The notes: generated by a model not told the origin, from the sequence alone. A stretch of 64,000 bases of DNA from DATARR01 sp036376245 (GCA_036376245.1 DASVAS010000070.1:1-64000); one strand, 5' to 3'; positions 25,350 to 34,031 are shown, numbered from the stretch's first letter. Numbers and translations: made by a program.

Positions 25350-27056
25350 TCAGTAGTGATCGGCGGCCAGATCAACCGCGCAGGCCTCGATCTCCTCCTT
25401 CTGCGGCTCGGTGATGACGCGGGCCCTCTTCAGGCTCCTGGTGAAGCTCTCGACACACTTCACGAACAGGGCCTGGTTCGCTGACCCGACGAGACAGTCG
25501 TCGATGTGGTCGGTGATGCGGCAACCCGTCGTGAACGTCGTGTTGGGGACCAGCGAGTCGCAGTCTCCCAGGACCACCGTGGCGTCGCGCGAGGAGCCGA
25601 TGCACTGGTCCTGGCCGTCCGGCACGCCGTCCAGGTCGGTAAACCAGCCGATGTCGACCATCTGCTCGAGGGCCAGGTCGACGTCGTGCGTGAGGTCGGG
25701 GTTGATGGCGGGCTCCATCAGCAGGTTGGGCGTGGCCGAGACATCGAAGTGCGAGAGCGTCGAGCCGGCGCGGAGCGGCTCCGGCGCGTAGATGTACGGA
25801 CGGTTCAACGGGTCGGCGCCGTCGAGGACGTCGGCCCGCAGACCCAGGGTGACGTTGACCGTGCCCGAGCCCAGCAGCGCCTTGATCCGGTTGGCGTTGC
25901 GCAGGCTGACCCGGCCCGAAGGGATGGTGACCGCCGGATCGACGCCCGTCATCGCCGTCGGCGGGGCGCTGGCGGAGGTGTTGTCGCCGACGACCATGGC
26001 GACGGCGCCGGCGTCCTGGACGTTCTTGGCCTTGACGGTGAAGTTGCAGTTGCCGCGGTCGACGAAGGCGACCTTGCCCGCGATGCTGTTGAGGATGGCC
26101 GAGCAGCCGTCCGTGGCCGTGGCCACGGCGGCGCCGCCGTCCTCGTCCACGTCCTGGGCGATCACCAGGTCCCCGGTCACACCGGGAGAGGAGAGAGCCG
26201 CGCCGAACTGGGCCGGGCCGACCGCGAACACGCCGAGGTTCGGCGAGTTGAGGGTGAGCCGCGGGATCGTGCCGGACGACAGGACGCCCGGGGCGGCGGA
26301 CCGGACGTTGATGCCGCTCCACACGATGCGCTGGTCGTTCAGCGAGGACGCGATCCGCTCGGCGTTGGTCATGGCGTTCCAGCCCTTGCCGGCGTCGATG
26401 TCGTAGGTGTAGGTGGAATAGACGTCCGGCAGGCCGCTCAGCAGGATGCCGTTGGCCTCGTTGATGAAGTTGGCGAAGCCCAGGCCGTGAGCGAACTCAT
26501 GGAGCAGCACGGTCACCAGATCGTTGTCGGTGCCGTGGTTGTTGTCCAGGCCGTAGTACCAGCCGATGGCGCCCAGGCAGACCGGGTTGTCCAGGTCGCT
26601 GTTGAACTGGGCGACGAGGTCGTCGGAGCTGCCGCCGGAAGTCACCAGGTCCGCGCCCACCAGCTTGTTGGCGAGCGCGACGGGGTGCCAGGTCAACGGC
26701 AGCTCGCTGAAGGTCGTGTCGTTGAAGGCGAAGACCTGGATGGCGGCGGCGGACCCCAGGGTCGCGGCGGTCGGCGTGCAGGTGAGCGGATTGAAGGCGG
26801 CCAGCACCCGGATCGGCACGTCGCTGTCCAGGAGCGAGCCCCAGATGTCGGCGGCGTGCTGGAAGGCGATCAGCCGCTGCTGCCCGAGGGTGGTGCCGGG
26901 GTTGCCGCCCACCGGCGCGACGACGGTCGGGTCGTTGAACCCTTCGCCCGCGGCGTCGGCGTTGACGATGACGATCGTGGCGGCGCCGAAAGCCGGCGCC
27001 GCGGCCAGGGAGACGAGGACGAGAGCGGCCAGGAAGTTGCGGACGACGATCTTCAT
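25350..27056 (-). CDS. Secreted metalloprotease-like protein with PA domain (copy 1)
   Basis: The ATG at 27054-27056 lies 8 nt after GGAGGAGAA and gives 568 residues. A GTG two codons upstream overlaps the previous stop but is too close to that site. A signal peptide covers about residues 1-25. The zinc motif HEFAHGLGF is at residues 186-194; the third metzincin ligand position is Asn, not His. A PA domain (about 285-410, with GDLVIAQDVDE and AFVDRGNCNFTVKAKNVQ) follows. The C-terminus has a cysteine-containing motif (GCRITDHIDDCLVG ... FVKCVESFTRSL). It looks like an extracellular protease. A near-identical copy lies at 27627-29318. Confidence 0.85.
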   Translation of the reverse strand: MKIVVRNFLAALVLVSLAAAPAFGAATIVIVNADAAGEGFNDPTVVAPVGGNPGTTLGQQRLIAFQHAADIWGSLLDSDVPIRVLAAFNPLTCTPTAATLGSAAAIQVFAFNDTTFSELPLTWHPVALANKLVGADLVTSGGSSDDLVAQFNSDLDNPVCLGAIGWYYGLDNNHGTDNDLVTVLLHEFAHGLGFANFINEANGILLSGLPDVYSTYTYDIDAGKGWNAMTNAERIASSLNDQRIVWSGINVRSAAPGVLSSGTIPRLTLNSPNLGVFAVGPAQFGAALSSPGVTGDLVIAQDVDEDGGAAVATATDGCSAILNSIAGKVAFVDRGNCNFTVKAKNVQDAGAVAMVVGDNTSASAPPTAMTGVDPAVTIPSGRVSLRNANRIKALLGSGTVNVTLGLRADVLDGADPLNRPYIYAPEPLRAGSTLSHFDVSATPNLLMEPAINPDLTHDVDLALEQMVDIGWFTDLDGVPDGQDQCIGSSRDATVVLGDCDSLVPNTTFTTGCRITDHIDDCLVGSANQALFVKCVESFTRSLKRARVITEPQKEEIEACAVDLAADHY

Positions 27057-27058
27057 GG

Positions 27059-27463
27059 TCACTTCTCCTCCCCCGCGGGAACGGGGGCCAGCAGGGCGGC
27101 CGCGGCCTCGGGGCCCTCGATGCAGGCGTTCCGCAGCGAGCCGCCGGCGCCCGCGTAGGCCACCCAGACGTGCATGAAGGCGCCGCCGAGGTCCACCGAC
27201 ATCATGCCGTCGGGCCAGTGGGTGACCGGCAGGCCTTCAGCCGACTTGGTCAGGGCCGCCACGCCCTGGATCAGCTCTTTCGCCTCGGCGGGCGTCGGCT
27301 GGCGCAGCTTGCCGCGGGCGTCGACGGCGTTCAGCAGCGTGTTGGCCGGCGGCTTGACGCCGGGCTCTTCCCCGGCCAGGGCCGGAGCCGCGAGGCCGAG
27401 AACGGCCGTCGCGGCGAGGCCCAGGACCGCCTGGCGGAACGTCTTCTCATACGCGTTCCTCAT
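27059..27463 (-). CDS. Small secreted protein preceding metalloprotease copy 1
   Basis: This 134-residue protein has a signal peptide (about residues 1-30, ending AAPALA) and no family I recognise. The mature part has a helical segment, QPTPAEAKELIQGVAALTKSAEG. A strand-rich part follows (GMMSVDLGGAFMHVWVAY) and then a single cysteine in NACIEGPEA. Its stop overlaps a GTG at the head of the metalloprotease gene and lies 2 nt before the preferred ATG, so the two are cotranslated. It could be a chaperone or inhibitor of the protease, which is inference. A near-identical copy is at 29321-29725. Confidence 0.8.
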   Translation of the reverse strand: MRNAYEKTFRQAVLGLAATAVLGLAAPALAGEEPGVKPPANTLLNAVDARGKLRQPTPAEAKELIQGVAALTKSAEGLPVTHWPDGMMSVDLGGAFMHVWVAYAGAGGSLRNACIEGPEAAAALLAPVPAGEEK

Positions 27464-27568
27464 CGCTCCTCCTCCTCCCCTCTCTGCAGGGTTTTCATGA
27501 ATGCGCAGACTTCGGGTCTAAGAGGAAACGTGCCGCCTTCGCGGGAGACCGGGACAGCGCGATCGGCT

Positions 27569-27599
27569 GAAAACGAAAGGGCCGGCGCGAGGCCGGCCC
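27569..27599 (-). terminator. Terminator after metalloprotease copy 2
   Basis: GGGCCGGC (27579-27586) pairs with GCCGGCCC (27592-27599); on the minus strand TTTCGTTTTC follows. It lies between the two tandem modules, so copy 1 needs read-through or its own promoter. The sequence is closely related to the terminator after copy 1. Confidence 0.7.
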
Positions 27600-27626
27600 C
27601 GGGAAAAAATGGCAGGAAAACGAGGA

Positions 27627-29318
27627 TCAGGGCAGGCTGGACTGGCCGGCGCAGCTCTGGATCGCGCCCTTCTGGCTGCCCGAGATGACCCCGGCCTTCT
27701 TCAGGTCGTTGGTCAGATGGGCGACGCAGCTCACGAAGCCGCCGTGGTTGGACGCACCGACCAGGCAGTCGTTGATCTGGTCGGAGATGCGGCAGCCGTT
27801 CGCGAACACGGTGTTGGCGACGCCCGAGTCGCAGCCGTCGATCACCACCGTCGGGCTCTGCGAGGAGCCGATGCAGGAGTCCTTGCCGTCCGGCACGCCG
27901 TCCAGATCGGTGAACCAGCCGATGTCGACCATCTGCTCGCGGGTCAGGTCGACGCCGTGCGTGAGGTCGGGGTTGATGGCGGGCTCCATCAGCAGGTTGG
28001 GCGTGGCCGAGACGTCGAAGTGGGAGAGCGTCGAGCCCGAACGGAGCGGCTCCGGCGCGTAGATGTACGGACGGTTGAGCTGGTCGGCGCCGTCCAGGAC
28101 ATCGGGCCGCGTGGCCAGAGTGACGTTGACCGGGCCCGAGCTCATCTGCGTCTTGATCCGGTTGGCGTTGCGCAGGCTGATCCGGCCCGAGGGGATGGTG
28201 ACCGTCGGATCGACGCCGGACATCGCCGCCGGCGGAGCGCCCGCCGCGTTGTCGGCGACGACCATGGCGATGGCGCCGGCGTTCTGGACGTTCTTGGCCT
28301 TGATGACGAAGTTGCAGTTGCCGCGGTCGACGAAGGCGATCTTGCCCGCGACGTCGTTGAGGATGGCCGAGCAGCCGTCCGTGGCCGTGGCCGTGGCGGC
28401 GGCGCCGTCCTCGTCGACATCCTGGGCGATCACCAGGTTCCCGGTCACGCCGGGAGAGGAGATCGCCGCGCCGAACTGCGCGATGCCGACCGAGAACAAG
28501 CCCATGTTCGGCGAGTTGACCGTGAGCCGCGGCACCGTGCCGGACGACAGGACGCTCGGGGCGGCGGACTGGACGTTGATGCCGCTCCACACGATGCGCT
28601 GGTCGTTCAGCGAGGACGTGACCCGCTCGGCATTGGTCATCTGGTTCCAGCCCTTGCCGGCGTCGATGTCGTAGGTGTAGGTGGAATAGACGTCCGGCAG
28701 GCCGCTCGGCAGGATGCCGTTGGCCTCGTTGATGAAGTTGGCGAAGCCCAGGCCGTGGCCGAACTCATGGAGCAGCACGGTCACGAGATCGCTGTTGCTG
28801 CCGTGGTTGTTGTCCAGGCCGTAGTACCAGCCGATGGCGCCCAGGCAGACCGGGTTGTCCAGCTCGCTGTTGAACTGGGCGACGAGGTCGTCGGAGCTGC
28901 CGCCGCTGGGCACGAGGTCCACGCCCACCAGCTTGTTGGCGAGGGCGACGGGGTGCCAGGTCAGCGGCAGCTCGCTGAAGGTCGTGTCGTTGAAGGCGAA
29001 GATCTGGATGGCCGCGGCGGACCCCAGAGTCGCGGACGTCGGCGTGCAGGTCAAGGGATTGAAGGCGGCCAGGACCCGGATGGTCACATCGCTGTCCAGG
29101 ATCGAGCCCCAGACGTCGGCGGCGTGCTGGAAGGCGATCAGCCGCTGCTGTCCGAGGGTGGTGCCGGGATTGCCGCCCACCGGCGCGACGGGAGTCGGGT
29201 CGTTGAACCCTTCGTTCGGACCGTCGGCGTTGACGATGACGAGCGTGGCGCCGAAGGTCGGAGCCGTGGCCAGGGAGACGAGGACGAGAGCGGCCAGGAA
29301 GTTGCGGCAGATCTTCAT
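27627..29318 (-). CDS. Secreted metalloprotease-like protein with PA domain (copy 2)
   Basis: From the ATG at 29316-29318 the product is 563 residues and closely matches copy 1 throughout. It has a signal peptide, HEFGHGLGFANF zinc motif (copy 1 has HEFAHGLGF), PA domain and C-terminal cysteine motif (GCRISDQINDCLVGASNHGGFVSCV). The C-terminal region differs most between copies. The NHGxFVxCV motif with a final IQSCA is a recurrent tail of secreted proteins in several soil bacteria, possibly for sorting or binding. This copy lies directly downstream of a GEMM riboswitch and its small partner gene. Confidence 0.85.
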   Translation of the reverse strand: MKICRNFLAALVLVSLATAPTFGATLVIVNADGPNEGFNDPTPVAPVGGNPGTTLGQQRLIAFQHAADVWGSILDSDVTIRVLAAFNPLTCTPTSATLGSAAAIQIFAFNDTTFSELPLTWHPVALANKLVGVDLVPSGGSSDDLVAQFNSELDNPVCLGAIGWYYGLDNNHGSNSDLVTVLLHEFGHGLGFANFINEANGILPSGLPDVYSTYTYDIDAGKGWNQMTNAERVTSSLNDQRIVWSGINVQSAAPSVLSSGTVPRLTVNSPNMGLFSVGIAQFGAAISSPGVTGNLVIAQDVDEDGAAATATATDGCSAILNDVAGKIAFVDRGNCNFVIKAKNVQNAGAIAMVVADNAAGAPPAAMSGVDPTVTIPSGRISLRNANRIKTQMSSGPVNVTLATRPDVLDGADQLNRPYIYAPEPLRSGSTLSHFDVSATPNLLMEPAINPDLTHGVDLTREQMVDIGWFTDLDGVPDGKDSCIGSSQSPTVVIDGCDSGVANTVFANGCRISDQINDCLVGASNHGGFVSCVAHLTNDLKKAGVISGSQKGAIQSCAGQSSLP

Positions 29319-29320
29319 GG

Positions 29321-29725
29321 TCACTTCTCCTCCGCCGCGGGAGCGGGGTTGAGCAGGGCGGCGGCGGCGTCGGGGCTCTCGATGCAGGCGTTCTGCAGCG
29401 AGCCGTCTCCAGCCGCGTAGGCCACCCAGACGTGCTGGAAGGCGCCGCCGAGATCCATCGACATCATGCCGTCGGCCCAGTAGGTGACCGGCAGGCCTTC
29501 GGCCGACTTGGACAGGGCCGCCACACCCTTGATCAGCTCCTTCGCCTCGGCGGGCGTCGGCTGGCGGAGCTTGCCGCGGGCGTCGATGGCGGTCAGCAGG
29601 GTGTTGGCCGGCGCCTTGACGCCGGGCTCTTCCCCGGCCAGGGCCGGGGCCGCGAGGCCGAGAACGGCCGCCGCGGCGAGTCCCAGGGCCGCCAGGCGGA
29701 ACGTCCTCTTGTGCGCGTTCCTCAT
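29321..29725 (-). CDS. Small secreted protein preceding metalloprotease copy 2
   Basis: This 134-residue paralogue of the protein at 27059-27463 has the same signal peptide, QPTPAEAKELIKGVAALSKSAEG helix and GMMSMDLGGAFQHVWVAY segment. The lone cysteine of NACIES is conserved. It is the first gene behind the GEMM riboswitch, with a GGGGGAGG-type ribosome-binding site. The gene stops just before the metalloprotease copy 2 start, as in the other module. Function is unknown. Confidence 0.8.
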   Translation of the reverse strand: MRNAHKRTFRLAALGLAAAAVLGLAAPALAGEEPGVKAPANTLLTAIDARGKLRQPTPAEAKELIKGVAALSKSAEGLPVTYWADGMMSMDLGGAFQHVWVAYAAGDGSLQNACIESPDAAAALLNPAPAAEEK

Positions 29726-29904
29726 CGTTCATCCTCCCCCTCTGTAAGGGTTTTCATCGAGTCAGCTCCGGGAGCCGGCCGGCACCATGCCGAGAGGTCC
29801 GGGAGCATAAATGCCTGCCTTCGGATCTAGATGAAACGTGTCGCCTTCTTGGGAGACCGGGACAGAGAAGAACGCCGTGCCGTGACTCCCGAATTCCCGG
29901 CGCC

Positions 29905-29978
29905 TCTTCGGTAGCCCGGCCGTCTCAGGGAGACCCGTAGGCTTTGCGTCACCGCCTCACAGCGGTTTTGCCGTTTCG
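29905..29978 (-). ncRNA. GEMM-I (cyclic dinucleotide) riboswitch aptamer
   Basis: Read on the minus strand the sequence contains GGCAAAACC, GGCGGTGACGCAAAGCCTAC, GGGTCTC, GAGAC and GGCCGGGCTACCG in the order of the GEMM class I consensus. The invariant ACGCAAAGCC joining segment and the tetraloop receptor half CCGGGCTACC are both present. Known members bind c-di-GMP, and a Geobacter-type subset binds cyclic AMP-GMP. It lies about 180 nt before the small secreted protein gene and would control the metalloprotease operon. I do not see a simple terminator or anti-terminator pair in the downstream platform. Confidence 0.9.
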
Positions 29979-29993
29979 TAGCGTGGAAGAATC

Positions 29994-30022
29994 ATGTTGG
30001 GGATCGTGGCGGTGAATGTCAA
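29994..30022 (-). promoter_or_regulatory. Promoter upstream of the GEMM riboswitch
   Basis: On the minus strand TTGACA (30017-30022) and a weak -10 CAACAT (29994-29999) are 17 bp apart. Transcription would start near 29987, just before the aptamer, as expected for a riboswitch-led operon. The -35 is perfect and the -10 is poor. Confidence 0.55.
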
Positions 30023-30129
30023 GAGGCACAAACTTTAGATATATATCCACCATCTAAGCAGGAGGAAGATCGTAGGGCCGGAAGCGTTAGATTTTTTACC
30101 CGCTCCCCCGCTCCGGCCTCGCCGGCCCT

Positions 30130-31359
30130 TCACTCCGAGATCTCGACCTCGTAGCCCAGCGTCTTCAGGGCCCGGCGGATGCCCTCGATGTGCTCGGCGT
30201 TGCGGGTGTCGAGCGTGATGTCGATCTTGGCCTCGAAGAACCGGGAGTGCATGAACACCCGGTCGTGCTGGATGCGCACCACGTTGCCCCCTTCGTCGCC
30301 GATGATCCGCAGCAGCTCGGCCAGGGCGCCGGGGACGTCGGGAACGTGGGTACGGAGACGGACCAGGCGCCGGCTCTCCACCAGCGTGCGGTCGATCAGC
30401 CGGGCCAGGATGGCGATGTCGATGTTGGCCCCGGTGAGGACCATCACCACGTTGCGGCCCGTCACGTCCGGGATGCGGCGGTGGGCCAGGGCCGCGTAGA
30501 CCGACGCGGCGGCCCCCTCGGCCAGGACCTTGCCCGCTTCCAGCAGGCGGACGATGGCCGTACGGATCTCGTCCTCGCTGACCGTGACGATGCCGTCCAC
30601 GTAGCGCTGGATGTGCGGGAACGTGTGCTCGCCGGGCCTCTTCACCGCGATGCCGTCGGCGATCGAGCGCGCCGCCGGCAGCGTCAGCAGGTGACCGGCC
30701 CGGAAGCTCTCGGCCGCGGCGGGAGCGGCGGCCGTCTGCACGCCGTAGATCCGCACCGACGGCTTGAGCTCCTTGACCGCCGTGGCCACGCCGGAGATCA
30801 GCCCGCCGCCGCCGATCGGCACCACCAGCACCTCCATGTCCGGCGCCTGCTCCAGGATCTCCAGGCCGACCGTGCCCTGGCCGGCGATGACCGCCTCGTC
30901 GTCGAAGGGATGGATGAAGCAGAGCTCCTGCTCCCGCTCCATCTGCCGGGCTTCCTCGCAGGACTCGTCGAAGACATTGCCGGCCAGCACCACGTTGCCG
31001 CCCAGGCGGCGGGTGTTCTCGATCTTGATCAGCGGCGTGGTGCGCGGCATCACGATGGTCGACGGCACCCCGGCCTGGGAGGCGCCGTAGGCCACTCCCT
31101 GCCCGTGATTGCCCGCCGAGGCGGTGATCACGCCTCTGCGGACCTCGTCCTCCCGCAGCGAGCGGATCTTGTTCGCGGCGCCGCGGAGCTTGAAGGAGCC
31201 GGTGAGCTGGAGGGTTTCGTACTTGAACCAGGCCTTGATCCCCAGCTCCTGGGAGAAGGCCCTGGAAAGTAGACAGGGCGTGGTCTTGACCACACCCTGC
31301 AGGCGCTCGCGCGCGATTTCGATGTCTCTTACGGTGATTAAGTCTTTGACAGTCAACAA
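30130..31359 (-). CDS. ilvA: Threonine dehydratase with C-terminal ACT domain
   Basis: The 409-residue PLP enzyme deaminates threonine to 2-oxobutanoate, the first step of isoleucine synthesis. The Schiff-base lysine lies in LTGSFKLRGA. The serine/glycine loop is VVPIGGGGLISG, and SAGNHGQGVAYGA binds substrate. The last 80 residues form an ACT-like regulatory domain (RTHVPDVPGALAELLRIIGDEGGNV). This is the shorter single-ACT form, also called TdcB-type. The start is TTG, 9 nt after AGGAGG; no in-frame ATG exists nearby. No other branched-chain gene adjoins it. Confidence 0.93.
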   Translation of the reverse strand: MLTVKDLITVRDIEIARERLQGVVKTTPCLLSRAFSQELGIKAWFKYETLQLTGSFKLRGAANKIRSLREDEVRRGVITASAGNHGQGVAYGASQAGVPSTIVMPRTTPLIKIENTRRLGGNVVLAGNVFDESCEEARQMEREQELCFIHPFDDEAVIAGQGTVGLEILEQAPDMEVLVVPIGGGGLISGVATAVKELKPSVRIYGVQTAAAPAAAESFRAGHLLTLPAARSIADGIAVKRPGEHTFPHIQRYVDGIVTVSEDEIRTAIVRLLEAGKVLAEGAAASVYAALAHRRIPDVTGRNVVMVLTGANIDIAILARLIDRTLVESRRLVRLRTHVPDVPGALAELLRIIGDEGGNVVRIQHDRVFMHSRFFEAKIDITLDTRNAEHIEGIRRALKTLGYEVEISE

Positions 31360-31395
31360 GACAGGCCGCCTCCTGGGAGGCGGCGATCTGGCTGG

Positions 31396-31959
31396 CTACG
31401 GAGCGCCCGGCGCCCGTACCACCACCTCCACCTCCTCTTGTGTCGTGGAGGCGGCTTCCCGGGACTCGGTTTCGTAGCGCGCCCGCTTCAGGAGAGCCTC
31501 GGCCAGGGTGGAGCGGACCTGGGATTCCATCTGGTGGTCGAGGGTGACCGCCTTTTGGAAGGCTTCCTTGGCGGCGGGCAGATCCCCTTTCAGGGTAAGG
31601 ATGGAGCCGAGCTGGTTGAAGGCCTGGGCCTGTTCCCTCGGGGAGGAGAGGAGAGGGAGGGCCATCCGCGTGATCTGGATCGCCGCTTCGTACTGCTGCG
31701 CTCCGCTGTACGCCCGGGCGGTGCCCAGGAGACAGTCGGGGCAGGGGCCGCCGGCGAGCTCGCTCGCCCGCTCGTACTCGGCGCAGGCCTTCCGGTACTC
31801 GCCCTGCTGGACGAGCTGATCCGCCCGCCGCAGAGCCCTCTCGGCATCCTGGTGCGCGAAGCCCTCTCCGGCCCTGGCGGGGGAGCCCGCGAGGACGGCG
31901 GCGAGGATTCCTACCATCGGGAAGATCGAGAGAGTTTGGCGGTTCGGCTTCATCTTCAT
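31396..31959 (-). CDS. Secreted tetratricopeptide-repeat protein
   Basis: The 187-residue protein begins with a signal peptide (about residues 1-30, ending SPARAG). Two to three TPR units follow, for example ADQLVQQGEYRKACAEYERA and REQAQAFNQLGSILTLKGDL. A CPDCLLGTAR segment contains a Cys pair. The C-terminus is acidic with a short Val-rich end. TPR domains mediate protein contacts; the partner is unknown. It lies 36 bp upstream of the threonine dehydratase gene on the same strand, with no evident functional link. Confidence 0.8.
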   Translation of the reverse strand: MKMKPNRQTLSIFPMVGILAAVLAGSPARAGEGFAHQDAERALRRADQLVQQGEYRKACAEYERASELAGGPCPDCLLGTARAYSGAQQYEAAIQITRMALPLLSSPREQAQAFNQLGSILTLKGDLPAAKEAFQKAVTLDHQMESQVRSTLAEALLKRARYETESREAASTTQEEVEVVVRAPGAP

Positions 31960-32103
31960 GCTCCTTCGAGGCTTGTGACCTCGTTATCAAGAAGGCGAGA
32001 GGTACTGCCTTCACCCTCGGCCCATCGCTTCGGGCGGCCCCGCTCGCCGGGACGATTCCATGCTTAGGCAAAGGGCGTGCCAGGTCCCCCCGCCCGCCCG
32101 ACG

Positions 32104-32175
32104 AACACGGACGGGCACGGACAAGCACGGACAGCCCGATTCAGTCCTGTTGTCCCTGTGAGTCCGTGTCCGTCC
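32104..32175. repeat. Hairpin of ACGGAC repeats, family B (copy 1)
   Basis: The left half repeats CACGGAC units (AACACGGACGGGCACGGACA). The right half has the inverse GTCCGTGTCCGTCC. It lies between divergent genes. A related hairpin is at 63201-63287. Confidence 0.7.
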
Positions 32176-32249
32176 GGCCCTCCCGCGTTAACCTTCCAGA
32201 CGATTCGGCGTAGAACTATCGGCTTCGCTTTCTACGTTCAGGAGACCCC

Positions 32250-34031
32250 ATGCATCTACTCAACCGCCGTACCGCCCGCCTTTTCGCCGGGCTCGCGTTG
32301 CTGGCCCTGTCCAGCGCTCCTCTCTTCGCCCAGCCGGCCGTGCCCGACTGGGTCCAGAAGAGCGACCAACACACCCAGATCGTGCTCGACGTCCTCGCCC
32401 GCTTCGGACCCGAGGGCGCCGGACAGCTCGGCATCCGCGGGCTCGACGAGGAGATCTCCGACCTCACGCCCGGCTTCCGGCAGCGCGAGGACGAGGCTGT
32501 CAAGAAGGTCCGCGACGAGCTCAAGAAGCGCCTCGCGGCCGAGACGGACCCGCGCGTCCGCCAGGACCTCGAGATCCTCGTCCAGTCCGTGGAGGACGAC
32601 CTCAAGGGCGACGAGATGTCGCGGAAGTACTACCTCCCCTCCTACAACCCCACCCAGATGGTCTTCGGCGGTCTGCGCGCCCTGCTGGACGACCAGGTGG
32701 AGGCGGAGCGCTATCCGGCGGCCCTGGTGCGGCTGCGCAAGTACGCGGGCCTGGAGCCCGGCTACAAGCCGCTCACCCAGCTCGCCGAGGCGGACGTCCG
32801 CTCCTTCCTGGGCGACGCCAAGCTCCTCGGCCCCTTCAAGGAGCAGGTGGAGCGGAACCTCAACAACAACGCCACCGTGGCAGCCGGCATCGAGGAGCTG
32901 TTCAAGAAGTACGGCATCCAGGGGTACGAGGAGGCCTACGCCAAGCTCAAGGAGCAGCTCGCGGCCTACGACGCGTTCGTGCGCAAGGAGATCCTCCCGC
33001 GCGCCCGCACCGACTTCCGCCTGCCGCCCGAGCTCTACGCCTTCCGGCTCGAGCAAGTGGGCGTCGACATGCCGGTCGAGGAGCTGATCAGCCGCGCCCA
33101 GGTCTCCTTCCGCGAGATCCAGAACGAGATGGACACCCTGGCGCCCATGGTGGCCAAGGAGAAGGGCTTCGCCGCCACCGGCTACCGCGCCGTGATCAAG
33201 GAGCTGAAGAAGAAGCAGATCACCGGCGACGCCATCCTCCCCCACTACGAGGCCCGCATCAAAGCCATGGAGGAGATCATCCGCCGCGAGGGCATCGTCA
33301 GCCTCCCCGAGCGGCCGATGAAGTTCCGGCTCGCCAGCGAGGCCGAGAGCGTCGGCAGCCCGGCGCCGCACATGAATCCGCCGCCGCTGATCGGCAACAA
33401 GGGGGAGATGGGCGAGTTCGTGCTCCCCCTGCGCATCCCGGGCGAGGCCGGCCAGCAGGCGTTGACGATCGACGACTTCACCCACGAAGCCATGTCCTGG
33501 CCCCTGACCGCCCACGAGGGACGTCCGGGCCACGAGCTCCAGTTCTCCTCGCTGGTCGAGAAGGGCGTCTCCAAGGCGCGGGCCATCTTCGCCGTCAACA
33601 GCGCCAACGCCGAGGGCTGGGCGCTCTACACCGAGGTCGAGGTCAAGCCCTACCTCCCCCTCGACGGCCAGTTCGCCACCCTGCAGAGCCGGCTGGTGCG
33701 GGCCGCCCGCGCCTTCCTCGATCCCAGCCTCCAGCTCGGCCGCATGACCCGCGACGAGGCCCTGCGCGTGCTGCGGGAGGACGTCGGCCTCTCCGAGGCC
33801 ATGGCCCTCCAGGAGGTGCAGCGCTACACCTTCCGCAGCCCCGGCCAGGCGACGTCCTACTTCGTCGGCTACACCCGGTTCATGGAGATGCGGACCGAGG
33901 CCGAGCGGGTCCTGGGGCCGAAGTTCGACCGCAAGGCGTACCACGACTTCCTGCTCTCGCAGGGAATCCTGCCGCCGAAGCTACTCCGCAAGGCGCTGTT
34001 CGAGGAGTTCATCCCCAAGACCAAGGGGTGA
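32250..34031 (+). CDS. Secreted DUF885 family hydrolase
   Basis: The 593-residue protein has a signal peptide (about residues 1-27, ending LFAQ) and the DUF885 fold. The motif TAHEGRPGHELQFSSL (about residue 415) is the family's HExxxxH-like zinc site, followed by SANAEGWALYTEVEV with a likely ligand glutamate. Members are thought to be metal-dependent carboxypeptidases or related hydrolases. Length is normal. It is the only gene of its unit; an intrinsic terminator follows 36 bp after the stop. Confidence 0.88.
   Translation: MHLLNRRTARLFAGLALLALSSAPLFAQPAVPDWVQKSDQHTQIVLDVLARFGPEGAGQLGIRGLDEEISDLTPGFRQREDEAVKKVRDELKKRLAAETDPRVRQDLEILVQSVEDDLKGDEMSRKYYLPSYNPTQMVFGGLRALLDDQVEAERYPAALVRLRKYAGLEPGYKPLTQLAEADVRSFLGDAKLLGPFKEQVERNLNNNATVAAGIEELFKKYGIQGYEEAYAKLKEQLAAYDAFVRKEILPRARTDFRLPPELYAFRLEQVGVDMPVEELISRAQVSFREIQNEMDTLAPMVAKEKGFAATGYRAVIKELKKKQITGDAILPHYEARIKAMEEIIRREGIVSLPERPMKFRLASEAESVGSPAPHMNPPPLIGNKGEMGEFVLPLRIPGEAGQQALTIDDFTHEAMSWPLTAHEGRPGHELQFSSLVEKGVSKARAIFAVNSANAEGWALYTEVEVKPYLPLDGQFATLQSRLVRAARAFLDPSLQLGRMTRDEALRVLREDVGLSEAMALQEVQRYTFRSPGQATSYFVGYTRFMEMRTEAERVLGPKFDRKAYHDFLLSQGILPPKLLRKALFEEFIPKTKG

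Noticed and set aside
27464..27620. Second GEMM aptamer upstream of module copy 1
   Set aside because: The ACGCAAAGCC and CCGGGCTACC segments are absent. The sequence here is the terminator of copy 2 and the shared leader only.
29726..29904. Simple terminator/anti-terminator switch after the aptamer
   Set aside because: I could not find a stem with a U-tract before the ribosome-binding site, so the expression platform remains unassigned.
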